From positions 1,745,025 to 1,809,024 of the forward strand of contig VXAZ01001670.1 of the NCBI GenBank assembly GCA_013399875.1: a DNA stretch of 64,000 nt, in the 5' to 3' direction. The translations under genes were made by a program, and so were the position numbers. This stretch comes from Gymnorhina tibicen (Eukaryota; Chordata; Aves; Passeriformes; Artamidae). The notes beneath the pieces are model-generated. The model was given only the letters and a program-made list of their open reading frames with translations, was not told the DNA's origin and ran no database searches. Position 1 is the stretch's first letter. Every line of letters starts with the position of its first letter. Of the stretch, positions 1 to 11,825 are shown in pieces.

Positions 1-119
1 TAAAGACAAATTGTTAATGGCAATTACAAGTCTTGGACTCAAAAAATGCTCAAGTAAAAGTCTGAGACAGGAAAAAGGAGGCACAGAAATAACTTGACCA
101 ACATCTATGCACAGTTTTA
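1..119 (-). other. CIPC: CIPC 3' UTR (beginning only)
   Basis: Sequence directly after the CIPC stop on the minus strand. No polyadenylation signal is seen before the window edge, so the transcript continues to the left. Confidence 0.7.
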
Positions 120-998
120 CTACATGTTGGGATAAGTGGGGTCTTCAAGGTTGCTATCAGCTTTATCAGATCCTGTTAGAGATGCTTCTAGCTCTGCCCA
201 TGACTGTGGAGCATTGTTCTTTATTGCCTCTATGAAAAGCTGTGTTTGGTGCTTCAGCCGGTCCAGCTCGGCCTGAGTCACCTGGTTCTGATGAATCAGC
301 TCCTTGGTTTTTAAAGTGATCTCCAGCAATCCTGACCTGCGTAGCACAACAAGTGTATTCTGAAAGCGTCTGCACTTGCTTTGTTGTTGCAAGAGCAGCT
401 CAGGGGTAGTGCAAATCTCTTCTGGTATCAATGGAGGGCTCCACACTGCAGACGGCATTGTAGTCTGTGATGCACTCTCGCTCTCATGAAGGGTGCACTT
501 TGTTGCCTGCAGAGTTCCAAAAGGCAAAAGGGGAGTCAAACCTGGCACTTTCTGAGTGTCACTGGAAACACGATGAAAACCAGGAAGAGCTGACAGTTTT
601 CCACTTGTCACCAGAGCTGAAGAACTTTGCTGGTTAGAATCCTGAGGGGTCTTAAAGCTAACTGGTATGTGGGCAAAAGGACTAGGAGGCAAGCCTGTGC
701 TCATCAGTACAGGCGGAGTCTCCATCTTGGGCGCTTCTGTGCAGAGTCGTTTATGGCAAGTGGTTTCCTGACATTCTTCTAGATCAAAGGAGTGATCTCT
801 TTTGCAGGGCTGTGGTGCTATTTTGGGATAAGAATTCAGGATGGGCAGGTAATTAGTGGAGTCATTTCTCTTTTTCCCAACAGAGTGAGGATTAATGGGA
901 GGTGGGATTGATGGACGAAGCAACACTAGCTGTGGCTGAGCTGGAATCACTTCAAAGGATGGCTGCACAGTCCAAGACTGGAGCTGTGACGAACTCCC
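120..998 (-). CDS. CIPC: CIPC last coding exon (292 codons plus stop)
   Basis: Holds most of the protein: a Pro/Ser-rich middle without recognisable domain, and the conserved C-terminal helical region that in the family mediates CLOCK binding. The acceptor is an AG at 1000-999 after a pyrimidine-rich tract (ttttccctgtttgtgcttct), so the exon starts at 998 with GGG (Gly). The open frame runs 10 codons further upstream to an ATG at 1028, but those residues ([10 protein letters not shown]) translate the acceptor tract and are intronic. Stop is TAG at 122-120. Confidence 0.95.
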   Translation of the reverse strand, partial: GSSSQLQSWTVQPSFEVIPAQPQLVLLRPSIPPPINPHSVGKKRNDSTNYLPILNSYPKIAPQPCKRDHSFDLEECQETTCHKRLCTEAPKMETPPVLMSTGLPPSPFAHIPVSFKTPQDSNQQSSSALVTSGKLSALPGFHRVSSDTQKVPGLTPLLPFGTLQATKCTLHESESASQTTMPSAVWSPPLIPEEICTTPELLLQQQSKCRRFQNTLVVLRRSGLLEITLKTKELIHQNQVTQAELDRLKHQTQLFIEAIKNNAPQSWAELEASLTGSDKADSNLEDPTYPNM

Positions 999-3900
999 CT
1001 GAGAAGCACAAACAGGGAAAAACCACAAGTCTTACAAAAGCATTGCAGAAGATGATTAAAAAAAACTTAAATGAAACAGGTGGACTGTGCCATTTTTCCA
1101 TATTTGATATATACTGTCCAATTAATGTGTTCTGAAGAGTTTTCTATCAAACTCATCCTTCTCTTTCTCTGGCAATAGAGCATAACGCTGGAAATAAAGC
1201 TGTAATCCAAAGTCCTTTTACTATGCAACAGCAGATATATTTAAAAACAATTCAATCTGAATTTATACATGCTTTCCTAAATGAGGATTACAATGAAAGC
1301 TTATATTGTACAATGTTCATTAAAAAGTTCGACCCAGACTTGGGATCAAAGTACAAGTGCACAAGAGAGCTGAAAAAAAATTAAGCTTTGTGGTTATGAA
1401 ATACATTAAGAGTCAAGGAAAGACTGCAAAGACATTTTAGGAACTATTCAGACTCCCTCTTTGTTGAAAGGTAGCAACTCAAATCTTCTCAAATCTATTC
1501 TTATAGCAAGCTTTTGAAATGGTTATTTAAGATACACAACAGATGTTCAGTAAGTCTTGTAATTTGAAGTACAGTTTCAATAAATTTAAAACTATGAAGC
1601 AGAAAAAAAAAGGCTGAATATCAACCAATGCAAGGAGAAAAGCCTGCCATAAGCCCAAAGGGGTTTAACTTCGTACCTCTGGTGAAATAGTGTGCACTGA
1701 TAAACCTTAAAAGCATTTTAGTTCAAGAACAACATCCACGTTTTTACTCCCTCCCGCAAGCCATACTCTGGAATACAGGGGAAAACATCTGTTTTTACAA
1801 GACATTACCTCTTTTTCCTCCAACACCTTACTACAGATCTTCATGAGACCTTCTGGCCAAAAACATGACTGCTTTTCTCCAAAGATATCAAATGGTCTAG
1901 TAAGAGACACTATTTCTTTCTAAAGCAAAATCTCACTTCTTGATATATTTAAGCCATCACCACTACAATTATACTAATACACTGTCAGCTGCTTTTTCAA
2001 TTCCTTACAACTTGGGACAAAACTGGCAGGCCTGCTGAAGGCACAGTTTTTAGCTACCACAAATACATCTCATTCTTTTTAGTACTATGTTGAGTCATCT
2101 GAAATCCATATCCTTTCCACCAGTCTCCTAAGTTTTAAACTGGCAAATGCTAACATGCTTTACTAAAGTCCATTCCCCCAGTAAAGGACTTGGAACTTAC
2201 CAAAAGCAGGTATTACCCACTGATTAGGACACTGAGACTTGGAGATAAGATTCAATTACCTACTCTGACACAATGTTTCTTTGGTTCAGTGGGCAAGATG
2301 CTTATGGAATAGGGGTACAGCTACCTGTAAAAATAAATATTACTACCTTAACACATAAGAAAGAACATTCAAAAGAAAAGTATCTGGAGATGTAAGGAGT
2401 GAGGAAGCATATAAATACTGTAGCTATACATACACAGGACAGAACATGTAGCCTTAAGGAGCAAGGGTTTGGAGTCGGAAGTTGCCGTTTATTGCACTGC
2501 TGAACAGCACCTAGCACAGCAGAGCCCCACAATCATTGAGACCAAAAGAGCTGTGGTAACTGTTTATCTTGCTCTTGGGTTTCTTCCTACTTCTGTTGTT
2601 TCTTTTTTTCCTTCTCACATTGCACTGTGCTCTTGTTCTCCTACTCAAAATTTCATTTTCAGTAGAGGACACCTTTATTTTACTAATCCTGCAAATTGTT
2701 GTGTGTTTTGTTGCCTTTTTTTTAATGAAAGCTATCAAAGCTGACTTCCTGATGTATCAGCGTCACTTGTCTAAAAAGCCTTCCTACTTATTAAAGACTT
2801 TCACAATAGTTACAGAAATCTTACCACAATCAGCACGGTGTTTTAGAGAATTAATCGCCACTTGATATTTTTTTTAGTAGCATTATTGCTAGCTGTTTAC
2901 ATTCTGAAATTGGGCCAGCAGATAACAGCGGGTAACCATCACTGTGGAGGATCACAGTGGTTTCAAGACAGAAGGATGACGCTGATTGAAACTGAAACTG
3001 GAAGAAATAAATAGCAGTAACTGGATGCCTTTTTTTTTTTTTGGTCCAGCAAGCACAACTGAGTGCTGTGTTGAAAAGACCATTTTAAAAAGACGACCAT
3101 CTGAGATAACTAGGCAAAATGAAAAGAGGCAGAAAGACATTTCATTATTGCTCTGACCTAGACTTGTTGCTTTTCTTTATTGTAGTAAATGTTTTTCCAC
3201 TTAACAGTAATGTCTTTAATCAAACACAGACTTAGATATTATGATGCACTGCTCAAGAGAGCCAAGTGTGGTCATTTTATCCACCTCCGATGCTTCCTTG
3301 ACAAATTTCTTTTTTGCTATATACCAGGGGTTTTTTATATATATGTATGTGGTTGGATTTTTTATATATATATATCTCTATATATAAGCTACTTATTATT
3401 AATTGCTGCTTCCTATTGCTTGCAACACAACTTGGAGTTTAACACTGGAATCAGTGCAGGTAATGTCTTAATTCTTGAGCACTGGGCCAAAGGCTATCAG
3501 CCTTTGGTGAAACTTGCCTATACAAAAACTATATAAAAACTTCAGCATTTTTTTACACAGTATTTTGTCCACACATCTAGGAACGTGACTATAAAATAAA
3601 ATAAAATTGTTTCTTGTCAAGATAAAGCATGATGCTCAGAGAACAAAAGCACCTCCCCCACAGCTGCATAATCTGCTAAATATTAACAGTGTATATTAGG
3701 TCTTGCTTGCTGTTGTAACAGATTCAGTAGAAAAAGAATCAGGATCTATATTCTTTTTCCCCCTTCCCACTGTATTCTCAGAAGTATTCTAGTAAAAAAA
3801 AAAAAAAAGCACTGAAGAACTTTTTCTCTGCTCCAAAAATGAGTGAGTACAGAGCAGGAGATCTACTAATATGACAGTACTTTGGACTTCTCACATTTTC

Positions 3901-5670
3901 TGTTAAAATGTAAAAGTTACTCAGGGGGGTCTCACTCGTGCTGGAGGAACTATACATTACAAAAATACTGGAGAACATAAATAGGGAATGTAATTGTTAC
4001 AATGTGAGCCATCACACGCAATTAAGAGAAACAACTATTAAAGCAGAAGTAGCACAGCTAACTTTGGATAAGGTTTTAACTTTTTCATTTATAGCATTCT
4101 GGATTAGTGTTTCCCATTGCATATGAAGCACTTCTAGGACCTAAGAATGAGGAAACAAACCTATCATCCTACTTAACCATCTTTATTGAATGAAAAAGGC
4201 AACAGCAGCTTTCAAAAGCAAATCACCCTTTTCTGTTTAATCTTTGGTGCTATTTACATAACATTCTTGAAGATGTATTTTGGGGAGATTCCTTTGAGAA
4301 AGACGTTTAGTAGATGGAGCAGCTTCCCAATTTCACATTCCATCTTAGTGATTTCAGCTGCCTCTCAAAAGAGCAGAGAATCACATTAGAACTTCTTAAA
4401 TTACCAGTTACTTTCTGGACTGCAACAACTTTGCAAAACCTTTTTTGAAAGGAAAAACTTGTTTAAAAAAAATTAAGAACATGCAATATTTTTAAAGATA
4501 TTATTTCTTCCCTACCTGCTTAACCAACACATTTTTCATAACAACCATAGGAGATAGTGCAGGAAAGGAGCTGCTTGTGGTCCTCGGGCATTGCCAGGGT
4601 CCATCCTCTGCATTCCAACACAGCGCATTCAGCACATCCTCCGAGTCCGTCTGCTCCATGCACTCCAGAGCACTTGGGCACTCTGAACTTCCATCTGCCA
4701 GATGTAGAATTCAGCTGTTAGTTGTTTCACATGCAATATGCTTATTACTGCCTTTCAGTGCTTATTATTCTGCCTCCATTCAACCAAGTCACAAAGAACA
4801 ATAAAGTTTAGTTCTGTAATATTAACAAAATTAAAGCTGCTGTGACAGCTGTCAGACAGCCTTTAATAAATGGCTTTGTATTTCAGGTCAGTTCTTACAG
4901 ACATTTTCTCCCCTGAAAATCTATTACTTTTTGTTCTTTTGTATTCAGTCTCCAAGGGACTGCACAGTATCATGAAGGTTGCTCTAAAAACTGATGCAGG
5001 AAAGCACTACAGGCTCCAGCACTGCCACATCCGTAGTTTGTGATGCAGGCATTTCATGTCTTCAAATTCTCTACCTAAAACCCCAGTAAAGCAGGTATCT
5101 CTCATAGAAGTGCTTTTTTCCTCCTTTAAAGGTCTTTTTTGCACACTTTTGTTGAGTATTAAAATAGCACACCGTGTCTATTATTTTTACTGCTGTTATA
5201 ACCATTACTCTCTGGTTTATCAGGCTATACTGACAATATGGTCAGATCGTAAGAGACACTGAGCAGCATAATCCAAAAATTCATTTAGCACTGCAAAGAA
5301 CAAAAAGCAATTTTGACATCTCCACTTCTAGACTCTGAAGTCTGAGATTCTTCCATTAATTCTAAATTCCCATGCCATTCAAATTCACAGGATGAACTTT
5401 ATAACTTGGTAATGTTCCACTTCAAAAGACACTGGTGGTAGGATGATTGCAGGTGAAACCTATCTTGCATAGAACGGCCCTCCAAAGTAACGAGACACAA
5501 ACTCTAAGGGCTTACTCAGATTTGTTAAATATCACCAATTAAAGCACAGCCTCAGCATGGTGACACACAAAAAAGGTAACACAGTGGTTTTCTAAACCTG
5601 AATATCCAGAGTCTTTGTCAGATTCAGCTGCCGCCATACTGAAACGATGGTTGAATCTCTTCATTTCCAT
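120..5670 (-). CDS. CIPC: CLOCK-interacting pacemaker (circadian repressor), three coding exons
   Basis: Join of 5598-5670, 4516-4694 and 120-998 on the minus strand, about 376 residues; human CIPC has 399. CIPC is a vertebrate nuclear protein that binds CLOCK and represses CLOCK-BMAL1 transcription. All three exons match CIPC as I know it: exon 2 has [11 protein letters not shown], exon 3 starts DGSSEC and ends [14 protein letters not shown], and exon 4 starts [17 protein letters not shown] and carries the conserved end [19 protein letters not shown], then a Leu/Gln-rich, probably coiled-coil stretch ([16 protein letters not shown]). The acidic C-terminus ends YPNM. Every junction has GT/AG and keeps frame: a split GAT (Asp) joins exons 2 and 3, and exons 3 and 4 join between codons. 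The start has a good context (G at -3, G at +4) with an in-frame TAG upstream. This N-terminus is about 20 residues shorter than the human one. Symbol confident; exact N-terminus less so. Confidence 0.95.
999..4515 (-). other. CIPC: CIPC intron 3
   Basis: 3,517 bases between the CAG|GTAGGG donor and the ttctcAG acceptor. AT-rich with several A or T runs and a TA-rich stretch near 3336-3386. The short open frames on both strands show no recognisable family and no codon structure, and I see no intact interspersed repeat. Confidence 0.85.
4516..4694 (-). CDS. CIPC: CIPC middle coding exon
   Basis: 179 bases. The acceptor is ctggcag before ATGGAAG, and the donor is CAG|GTAGGG at 4515. With the last G of the previous exon it encodes [15 protein letters not shown], then an acidic stretch [12 protein letters not shown] and the conserved [14 protein letters not shown]. 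In the human protein the matching segment reads [20 protein letters not shown], so the acidic SED(V/M)L core is kept. The two flanking junctions have different phases, so skipping this exon would shift the frame. Confidence 0.93.
4695..5597 (-). other. CIPC: CIPC intron 2
   Basis: 903 bases between the split-Asp donor at 5597 and the acceptor before 4694. Nothing else recognisable inside. Confidence 0.85.
5598..5670 (-). CDS. CIPC: CIPC first coding exon, coding part
   Basis: 24 codons plus one base: [24 protein letters not shown], then G of a split Asp codon. The donor is ATTCAG|GTTTAG at 5597, a weak but legal donor. The AAESDKDSG block is diagnostic of CIPC. A second in-frame ATG lies two codons downstream and a third directly before AAAESD. 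The in-frame upstream stop rules out extension within this exon, so a longer mammalian-type N-terminus would need another upstream exon. Confidence 0.9.
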
Positions 5671-5772
5671 CACTCTGCCCAACAATTCCTCAAGGGTGTC
5701 AGTAGATGACTATTTTGTCCAAGTGCTTCCATAGTGCTGCAGGCAGTTTTTAACATCTTTTCCACTGAGGAA
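5671..5772 (-). other. CIPC: CIPC 5' UTR part of exon 2, with upstream ORF
   Basis: The acceptor is not certain. The best pyrimidine tract is tgttcttaactgtttttgtag, putting the exon start at 5772; a second AG eight bases on would start it at 5764, and a third, with a poor tract, at 5736. From 5756 a 28-codon upstream ORF (MLKTACSTMEALGQ...) runs to a TGA at 5672-5670 whose A is the A of the CIPC start ATG. The third acceptor would leave a shorter version beginning at the internal ATG in the same frame. Confidence 0.6.
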
Positions 5773-7280
5773 CTACAAAAACAGTTAAGAACAAAGAAGG
5801 ACTTTATCTGAATCTAAAGAAAGTTCCATTAGTATAACACAACAACAGTGGATAGTTGCATATCTCCTGTTATACTGCCAGTGAGCTAATTGGAGACTTT
5901 AACAAATATCTCAAAATGCTGAAAGAACGAAATTTAGATCAAAACCTAATGTGCTGGACATGTCTTTCCACTCCAAAAAAGTAAAACTAACTAAAAATTA
6001 AAGGCTATTCACAAAGAACATTTATTTCAAGAATTAAAATTACTCAGGGCATCATTTATCTTACAAAAGCTTTGTTGTCCCAAGGGCTGAATTGCAAAAC
6101 AAGACAGTTGTGCTGGGTGAAGCTCTTACAACAAATAGAGCTGAACCTGCAAAGCTGTGGTTTTGCTAACACAGTTTGTTTCATTCTCAAGGGCAGAATA
6201 AGTCATCAGAGAAAAGAATGAGCGATCAGTGAACACACTAGGGACTAAAGAAACCCATGCTGCTAAAAGAGCAACACATACCGCAATACACTCCTAGGGG
6301 AGACAGGGCCTTAGAAATGCCCACACCCAGAATGTAAACACTGAAAGGCTGAAACTAAAAGCTATGAAAATCAGAAAAATGTAGTAACATTACAGCCTCC
6401 CACACTACATACTTGTCACAACCTTCAGTTGCTTACTGAGGGTAGGCAGCGTCTAGAGAGACAAAGTTTCTGCTTCTCTTAAAGAAGGTAACTGAGAGTT
6501 TTGCTAACAGAATGAAGCGCAGAAATTATTTCTACTATTATTTACTGAAATTATTTTCCTATAAAGTAACCCACTGAAGTTATGTCTCATGTTAAGTTTT
6601 ATATTTAAATTACAAAACCAGGAACTCAGGAGTCTGCATCATAGTCAGGCCAGCAGTCCATCAGCAGCAGTATCCAGTACAAGCTGCTTCAAATGACATT
6701 GCAACAGACATTCTGAAATAATCTACCCAAAAATGCAAGTTTCTTCTTCAGGTCCTGCCAAGTTTGTCAGAAATGTGCTCCAAAATCCTGAGTCTTAGGA
6801 CCAGTAACGAATTCTGTAATGGGAATATGACTATCTGTTACAAGAATGATGGAATAATGGTCAGTAGAAGAAAATTTCCTCAAGTAGCTACTTGCATAAT
6901 TTTTACTTTCCATCTTCAGTCACACCTGCCTACTAACAGGTATGGAACAAACAAGATTACATAAGCGCAACCTAGATGTTATCCTTGCAATGGAAGAAGT
7001 GGTTTAAGTCTTGGTCCACACTTTCATTACTTAGCTCTTTCCAAAACAAATGTATTTTTTAAAGAAAGTGATACACAGAAATGCTAATCTAAAATAAAAC
7101 CCCAAAACACCAAAACCCTCTCAAACCAAAACAAGAAACAGAAAGAGGGCTAGAAATAAATAAAATAAGAACACCTTATCTACCAGCTTTGCATCAAGGG
7201 AAGCTTTGAGAAGGGCTGACACATCATCTTCTCTTACAGAAAAAAACAAAACACCACAACCGAAAATAAACAAACCAAAA
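5773..7280 (-). other. CIPC: CIPC intron 1 (approximate extent)
   Basis: Non-coding DNA between the first coding exon and the CpG island. Exon 1 is expected to be untranslated and to lie in the island, but I could not choose its donor, so the right boundary is approximate. AC-rich, A-rich DNA at about 7090-7270 borders the island. Confidence 0.5.
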
Positions 7281-7714
7281 GTGCCACTCCCCCGAGGCAC
7301 GGGCGTGAGAACCCTCCTGCCCATCCCCGGGCCAGAGCTGTCCCCTGAGACGGCGGGCAGCACCTCCGCCGCGCACCGCATTCAGAATCGGGCGCCCACG
7401 CCGTCGTCCAGGGCTGTCCCTCCCGCTGATCCCACCCAACCGCCTCCCGGGCCCATACGCCAGACTCCTGCGGCACGAGGAGAGCCCGCGCAGGCGGGCC
7501 GAGCCACCCGGTTGCCGGGCCTGAGCCGCCGCCCCGCCACACGGCGAGGCGCAGCAGGTACTGCACAGTCCCGGGGCCCCAGGGCCGCCTCCGCTCCCTC
7601 GCGGCTGCGGCCGCCGCCTCCCGTCGGGCCGGGCCGAGCCGGGCCAGGCCGCCCCTCNGGGCACGCCCCGCCCTCACGGCCGCCGACGGGGAGCGCGGCC
7701 GGCTGGGCCCCGAG

Positions 7715-7726
7715 CGCGCATGCGCG
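7715..7726. promoter_or_regulatory. NRF1 site
   Basis: CGCGCATGCGCG, a perfect palindrome matching the NRF1 consensus, at the CIPC-distal side of the island. Such sites usually lie within about 100 bases of CpG-island start sites. Confidence 0.65.
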
Positions 7727-7728
7727 GA

Positions 7729-7741
7729 GCGGGCGGGCGGG
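7729..7741 (+). promoter_or_regulatory. GC box pair (SP/KLF-type)
   Basis: GCGGGCGGGCGGG directly beside the NRF1 palindrome. It contains two overlapping GGGCGG cores. Confidence 0.55.
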
Positions 7742-8004
7742 AGTGCGGGCCTGGAGGGTGCTCATTGCCTCACCCGGGCGTGGGGAGGAGCCGGGCAGCG
7801 TGAGCAGAGCCAGGAGTTTGGGATAGTGCTGGGCCTCCCGAATACTGTGCAAAACAGTAGGATTTTTCCCCACACAGAAGGTGAGACTTTTTTGCAGCCT
7901 CTCTCGCGCCGTGAATGAGAGATGAAACACAGACAAATATGAGAAAAGCAGCGTCAAAGAGGTCTCAAACTTGTCTCAAAGAGGGAAAACACGGCAAAAA
8001 GAGG

Positions 8005-8560
8005 AATCACAGAATCACAGAAATCAATTAGGGTGGAAAAGACCCCAGATCATCGAGTCCTACCTATGACCTAACAACCACAATGTCAACTAGACCATGG
8101 CACTAAGTGCCACATCCAGTCTTTTCTTAAGCGCTCTCAGGGACAGTGACTCTATCACCTCCTCGAACAACCTGTTCCAGTGTCTAATCACCCTTTCTGT
8201 GAAGAAATTCCTTCTAATCTCCAACCTGAACCTCCCCTGGCACACCTTGAGATTGTGTCCTCTTGTCTTGTCACAGGTTGCTGGGAGAAGAGGCCAACCC
8301 CGACGTGGCTACAGCTTCCTTTCACCCTCCTTGTGAGAGTCGTAATTTCACCCCTGAGCATCCTTTTTTTTCTGAGCTAAACACCCCCAGCTGCTCCTCA
8401 CAGGATTTGTGCTCCAGATCCTTCACCACTTTCATTGCCCTTCTCAGGACTCCAGCACCTCAGTGTCTTTCCTGAATGGAGGGACCCAGAACTGGACACA
8501 GAACTCGAGGTACGGTTTTACCAGTGCCAAGTCCAGGGAAAGAATCACTTCTTCCTGTCA
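8005..8560 (-). mobile_element. CR1 LINE, 5'-truncated 3' end
   Basis: Begins with aatcacagaatcacag, the reverse complement of the CR1 3' terminal 8-bp repeats, followed by typical CR1 3' sequence read on the minus strand (block around agaaattccttctaatctcc, then aactggacacagaactcgag). About 0.55 kb of the 3' end; 5' truncation is normal for CR1. It lies just upstream of the CIPC CpG island. The left end is sharp, the right end approximate. Confidence 0.9.
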
Positions 8561-11500
8561 TGAGTAAAACCATAAAACCCAACCAACTTTTACATGGTTG
8601 GAAAGTGTGAAATATGTGAATTTGGTTTCCATGAACTGCACATAAATCAAGGGCAAATAAACAGGAGGAAGTGAGTCCCTGGTTCAATGAATATAACTAG
8701 AGTAGCTATTCTTGTTCTGAGAACTGCATAAACACTACCAGCACCCAGAAATCTGTCAGAATATTTTGCATTTGGACATGAAAGCCATTTCATTAGAGAA
8801 AACGGAAAAGGCTGTGTGGAAGACCTGAGCAAAGACACAATGAATTCCTTAAATAGAAATGGAAAGAAACACTTCCATTGTTATGATAGTCTTGTTAAAG
8901 AACCTGAAATATGATGATTAAAGAGATCAACAAGATCTAATGAATTCCTGAATGAAAAAGAGAAGGGCCTTTAATCTCAGCAGAGTCTCATAAACAACTT
9001 TTCAAATACAACAAAAAAATGTCTGAGATTACATGAAATGGCATCTTCATTTTGAAAAATATGGCACTGATGGGTTCCAGTCCTACCAATCTGAAATGCT
9101 GTGAGAGAACACTAGTGTCTCTTATTCTTAGGATGTATTTTTGAGCACTTAAATACCAGAGTTAGCTCTGATTACATCTAAACTGTAGTGTGAGATGTGT
9201 GATCTCTAGATTCTGGATTTGGATCCCTTACTGTTCAGGAGTTTGGGGTTCTGAGGAAAAGCATGCTAAGAATGCTGTTGTATCATTTTATTTGCACAAG
9301 CATGGTCCTGGGTTGCCTTATACCGAGAAACAACCCTTACTGTCCTCCACAGAGACCAGATTTCTCAGGATATGGGAGTATGTGTGGGTGCTCAGTGAAA
9401 ACAGCTCACCAGAAGACAAGTAGCCTGCGTTTGGGACAGACAAACTGCTGTTCAGTTCAGGTGATTCAGAACAGATTTGGAATTTGTGATACCAGGCCTT
9501 CATCCAAGGGGCAGCAGGTATGAGAACTTAAATCTATACTGTTTAATAGAGAAGTTTTCTTGGCTAGTCAAAATAAACCTCAGTTCTAAATAAATCTTAT
9601 CACCTGAATTCTCCCTGAATTAAGTTGGCTTAAACCTTAGGTTTATATTGAGTGTTATCATCTAAATTCTTCCTCCTCCAAATACGCCCTTTTTGTAGTT
9701 TTAATAATATTTCTGTCATTGCCCCTTCTCTCCCTTTTCCTTTCATTTGACTCTTCATTGATCCCAGGTCTTATTTACCATGTGAGTTCAGTGATTACAG
9801 TCAGTGGCAACAGGATGTTTTCCTTTTTCCTTATGTTATACAGTGGTTGATTTGTTTATCCTAAAGGTGAGTGTTTTGACAAGTATTAACTTTTTGTTCA
9901 CTTCCCTGTTTATTCTGGTCATACAACAGGAAAAGAGTGAAAAGAATGTGAGTGAAGTATGACTGCATGTTTATTCAGTGTAGGTGTTTCAACACTTATT
10001 AAAAAAAGGTGTTGAATCTCTTCTTTCAGGAGAAGATGCAGAAATCATCTTTCATGGCTTAAGAGGGACAAAGGCAAGTTTTTATCCTGTGAGGTGGTTA
10101 AATAAAACGTCTTGTGTGCTTACTGAACGATTAATAAAGGTGTTGATGCATGGACTTCATAAATGCTTATGGGACAAAGAATCTTTTGTCCTAACACAGC
10201 AGTAGAAATAAATGTTTGGCAAACTTTGGAAGTAAAGCATAGCCAGGTCAGAAGAATGTGGTTTCACATTACACTGTCTGAACTGGGAAGGTTAGGTCTG
10301 AAAACACCATGTACTCAATCTTTTTTCTTCATATACTCACTGCTTTGTTTTGCTATCACAGACAAAATGCAATTTAACAAGTACTATATTGTATTAAGTT
10401 AGTCTGCGAATAAATAGCTTTATTCATCTCACTTCATTGAACCAGTCTAATTTTTATGATATTTTAATACAGGTATCTTTGTTCCTTCTGTTATTTACTT
10501 CTGTAATTTTAATACATAAATAGAAGAATATTGTTCAAATGATGCCTCAAGTTTTCATTGGTCTCAACAAAAGAACAAATTCATGCAGGTAAAGTGTGTT
10601 GTTGGACATTAAAACAATAGTAAAGCTCAAAATCTCTTTGAAAAGATATTCCACGTATGGATTTTGTTAATAATTAATATCTTACTTAATAAATATCGAA
10701 GCAGGAAACATTGTGTGATCATGTGCTCTGTCCTGCAATCTGTCACAGGTCATAGAATTTCACCCAGCAGTTGACTTAACAAGATTTTTCTCTAATGAAA
10801 GTATTTTGGTAATGGCTCTTTTCTCCTAAATTTCAACTGTAGGTATGTATTCTTTTCAAAGTACACGTTTCATATTGTTATATCCATCTGCAACTTCATC
10901 TTTACCATAAAGGTATCCAATTTAAGAGAAGGCAAAATGATGTTAATTTAAAAATAACAAATGATTAGCAGAGATGACAAATCAAGAGTAGAGCACTTCT
11001 GATGCTCTTGCACTCTTATGTACTGTTTTATGTTGGAGGAGAACAAAGGTGGATTTAATATCCTCTTTGCAACTCCTAGACTTTTGGGCCAACTGAGGAT
11101 TGGGGAACCTGTGCAAAAGAGCAGCCCCGGTGACTGCTTTTAACCCTTGCAGCATCAGAGCATTGCAGCAGTCCAGAGTACTCTGGAGAGCAGCAAGCTC
11201 TTTTGTATTCCCTCACTTCCCCAGCACAGTCACCTTCTCTGTCTAGCCTTCAATATAGTGTGTGGAAAGCTACAGGATGTGGAAGGATAGATTTACCTAA
11301 TCAGTGCAATGCTGTCAGGGAAATCTCCTCATGATAGTGTTTTTTTCTGGTGGAAAAGTCTACAGGATTTACATGTTGTCATGGAAGAGCTACTGTTTGC
11401 TCCAAAGTAGGCTAGATGTCATGTCTTCATGGAGTTCAAAAATTATTTGGGTTTGTATTTCCGATGGTGGTGGTGGCTTTGGGAGTTTTTTTGTGTCATA

Positions 11501-11825
11501 AGTGTTGAGTTTGCTAAGACCATCTCTGCAGAGTCTTGGATTGTAACTTGTCCAATGTTTTCATTTTTCTAGTTGCATCTTAATATTGCGAACCTGAGAA
11601 TTGAGATGAACGTCTTCACATTCACATGGTTTCTGTATGCCTGCGTTATTTCTGATAACCACTGGGTGTCGTGAGTCTCTTTGGATTACAGGATATAGAG
11701 AAGGACAAACTTGGTCCAATCAAGGACTGCCTATGGACTTTTTTTTCAGGGTGAAAAGGCCTTTGTCTAATTTACATAGAATTACAATAAGGAGGCCCAA
11801 ATCTTACTTTAAAATAATGTTATTT
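8561..11825. other. Intergenic, nothing recognised
   Basis: AT-rich unique-looking sequence. The short open frames lack family resemblance, and no RNA gene or repeat with clear ends was seen. Confidence 0.6.

Larger units (their letters stand above)
7290..7830 (-). promoter_or_regulatory. CIPC: CpG island, likely CIPC promoter and untranslated exon 1
   Basis: Sharp change from AT-rich DNA to GC-rich, CpG-dense sequence about 1.5 kb upstream of the first CIPC coding exon, as expected for a housekeeping-type promoter. It contains an NRF1-type palindrome and GC boxes. Open frames across the island on both strands (up to about 200 codons) are low-complexity Pro/Arg/Ala/Gly and not credible proteins. 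A GTGAGG at 7773-7768 on the minus strand is one possible donor. No canonical CACGTG E-box was seen here. A single N at 7658 shows the island is incompletely assembled. Confidence 0.75.

Noticed and set aside
902..1135. Plus-strand 77-codon frame
   Set aside because: It is antisense to the CIPC last exon and its acceptor. Coding resemblance comes only from the opposite strand.
7206..7957. Open frames of 146-206 codons on both strands across the 7.3-7.8 kb GC-rich block
   Set aside because: Low-complexity Pro/Arg/Ala/Gly content on every frame, as expected when CpG-rich DNA lacks stops. No domain; the block is better explained as the CIPC promoter island.
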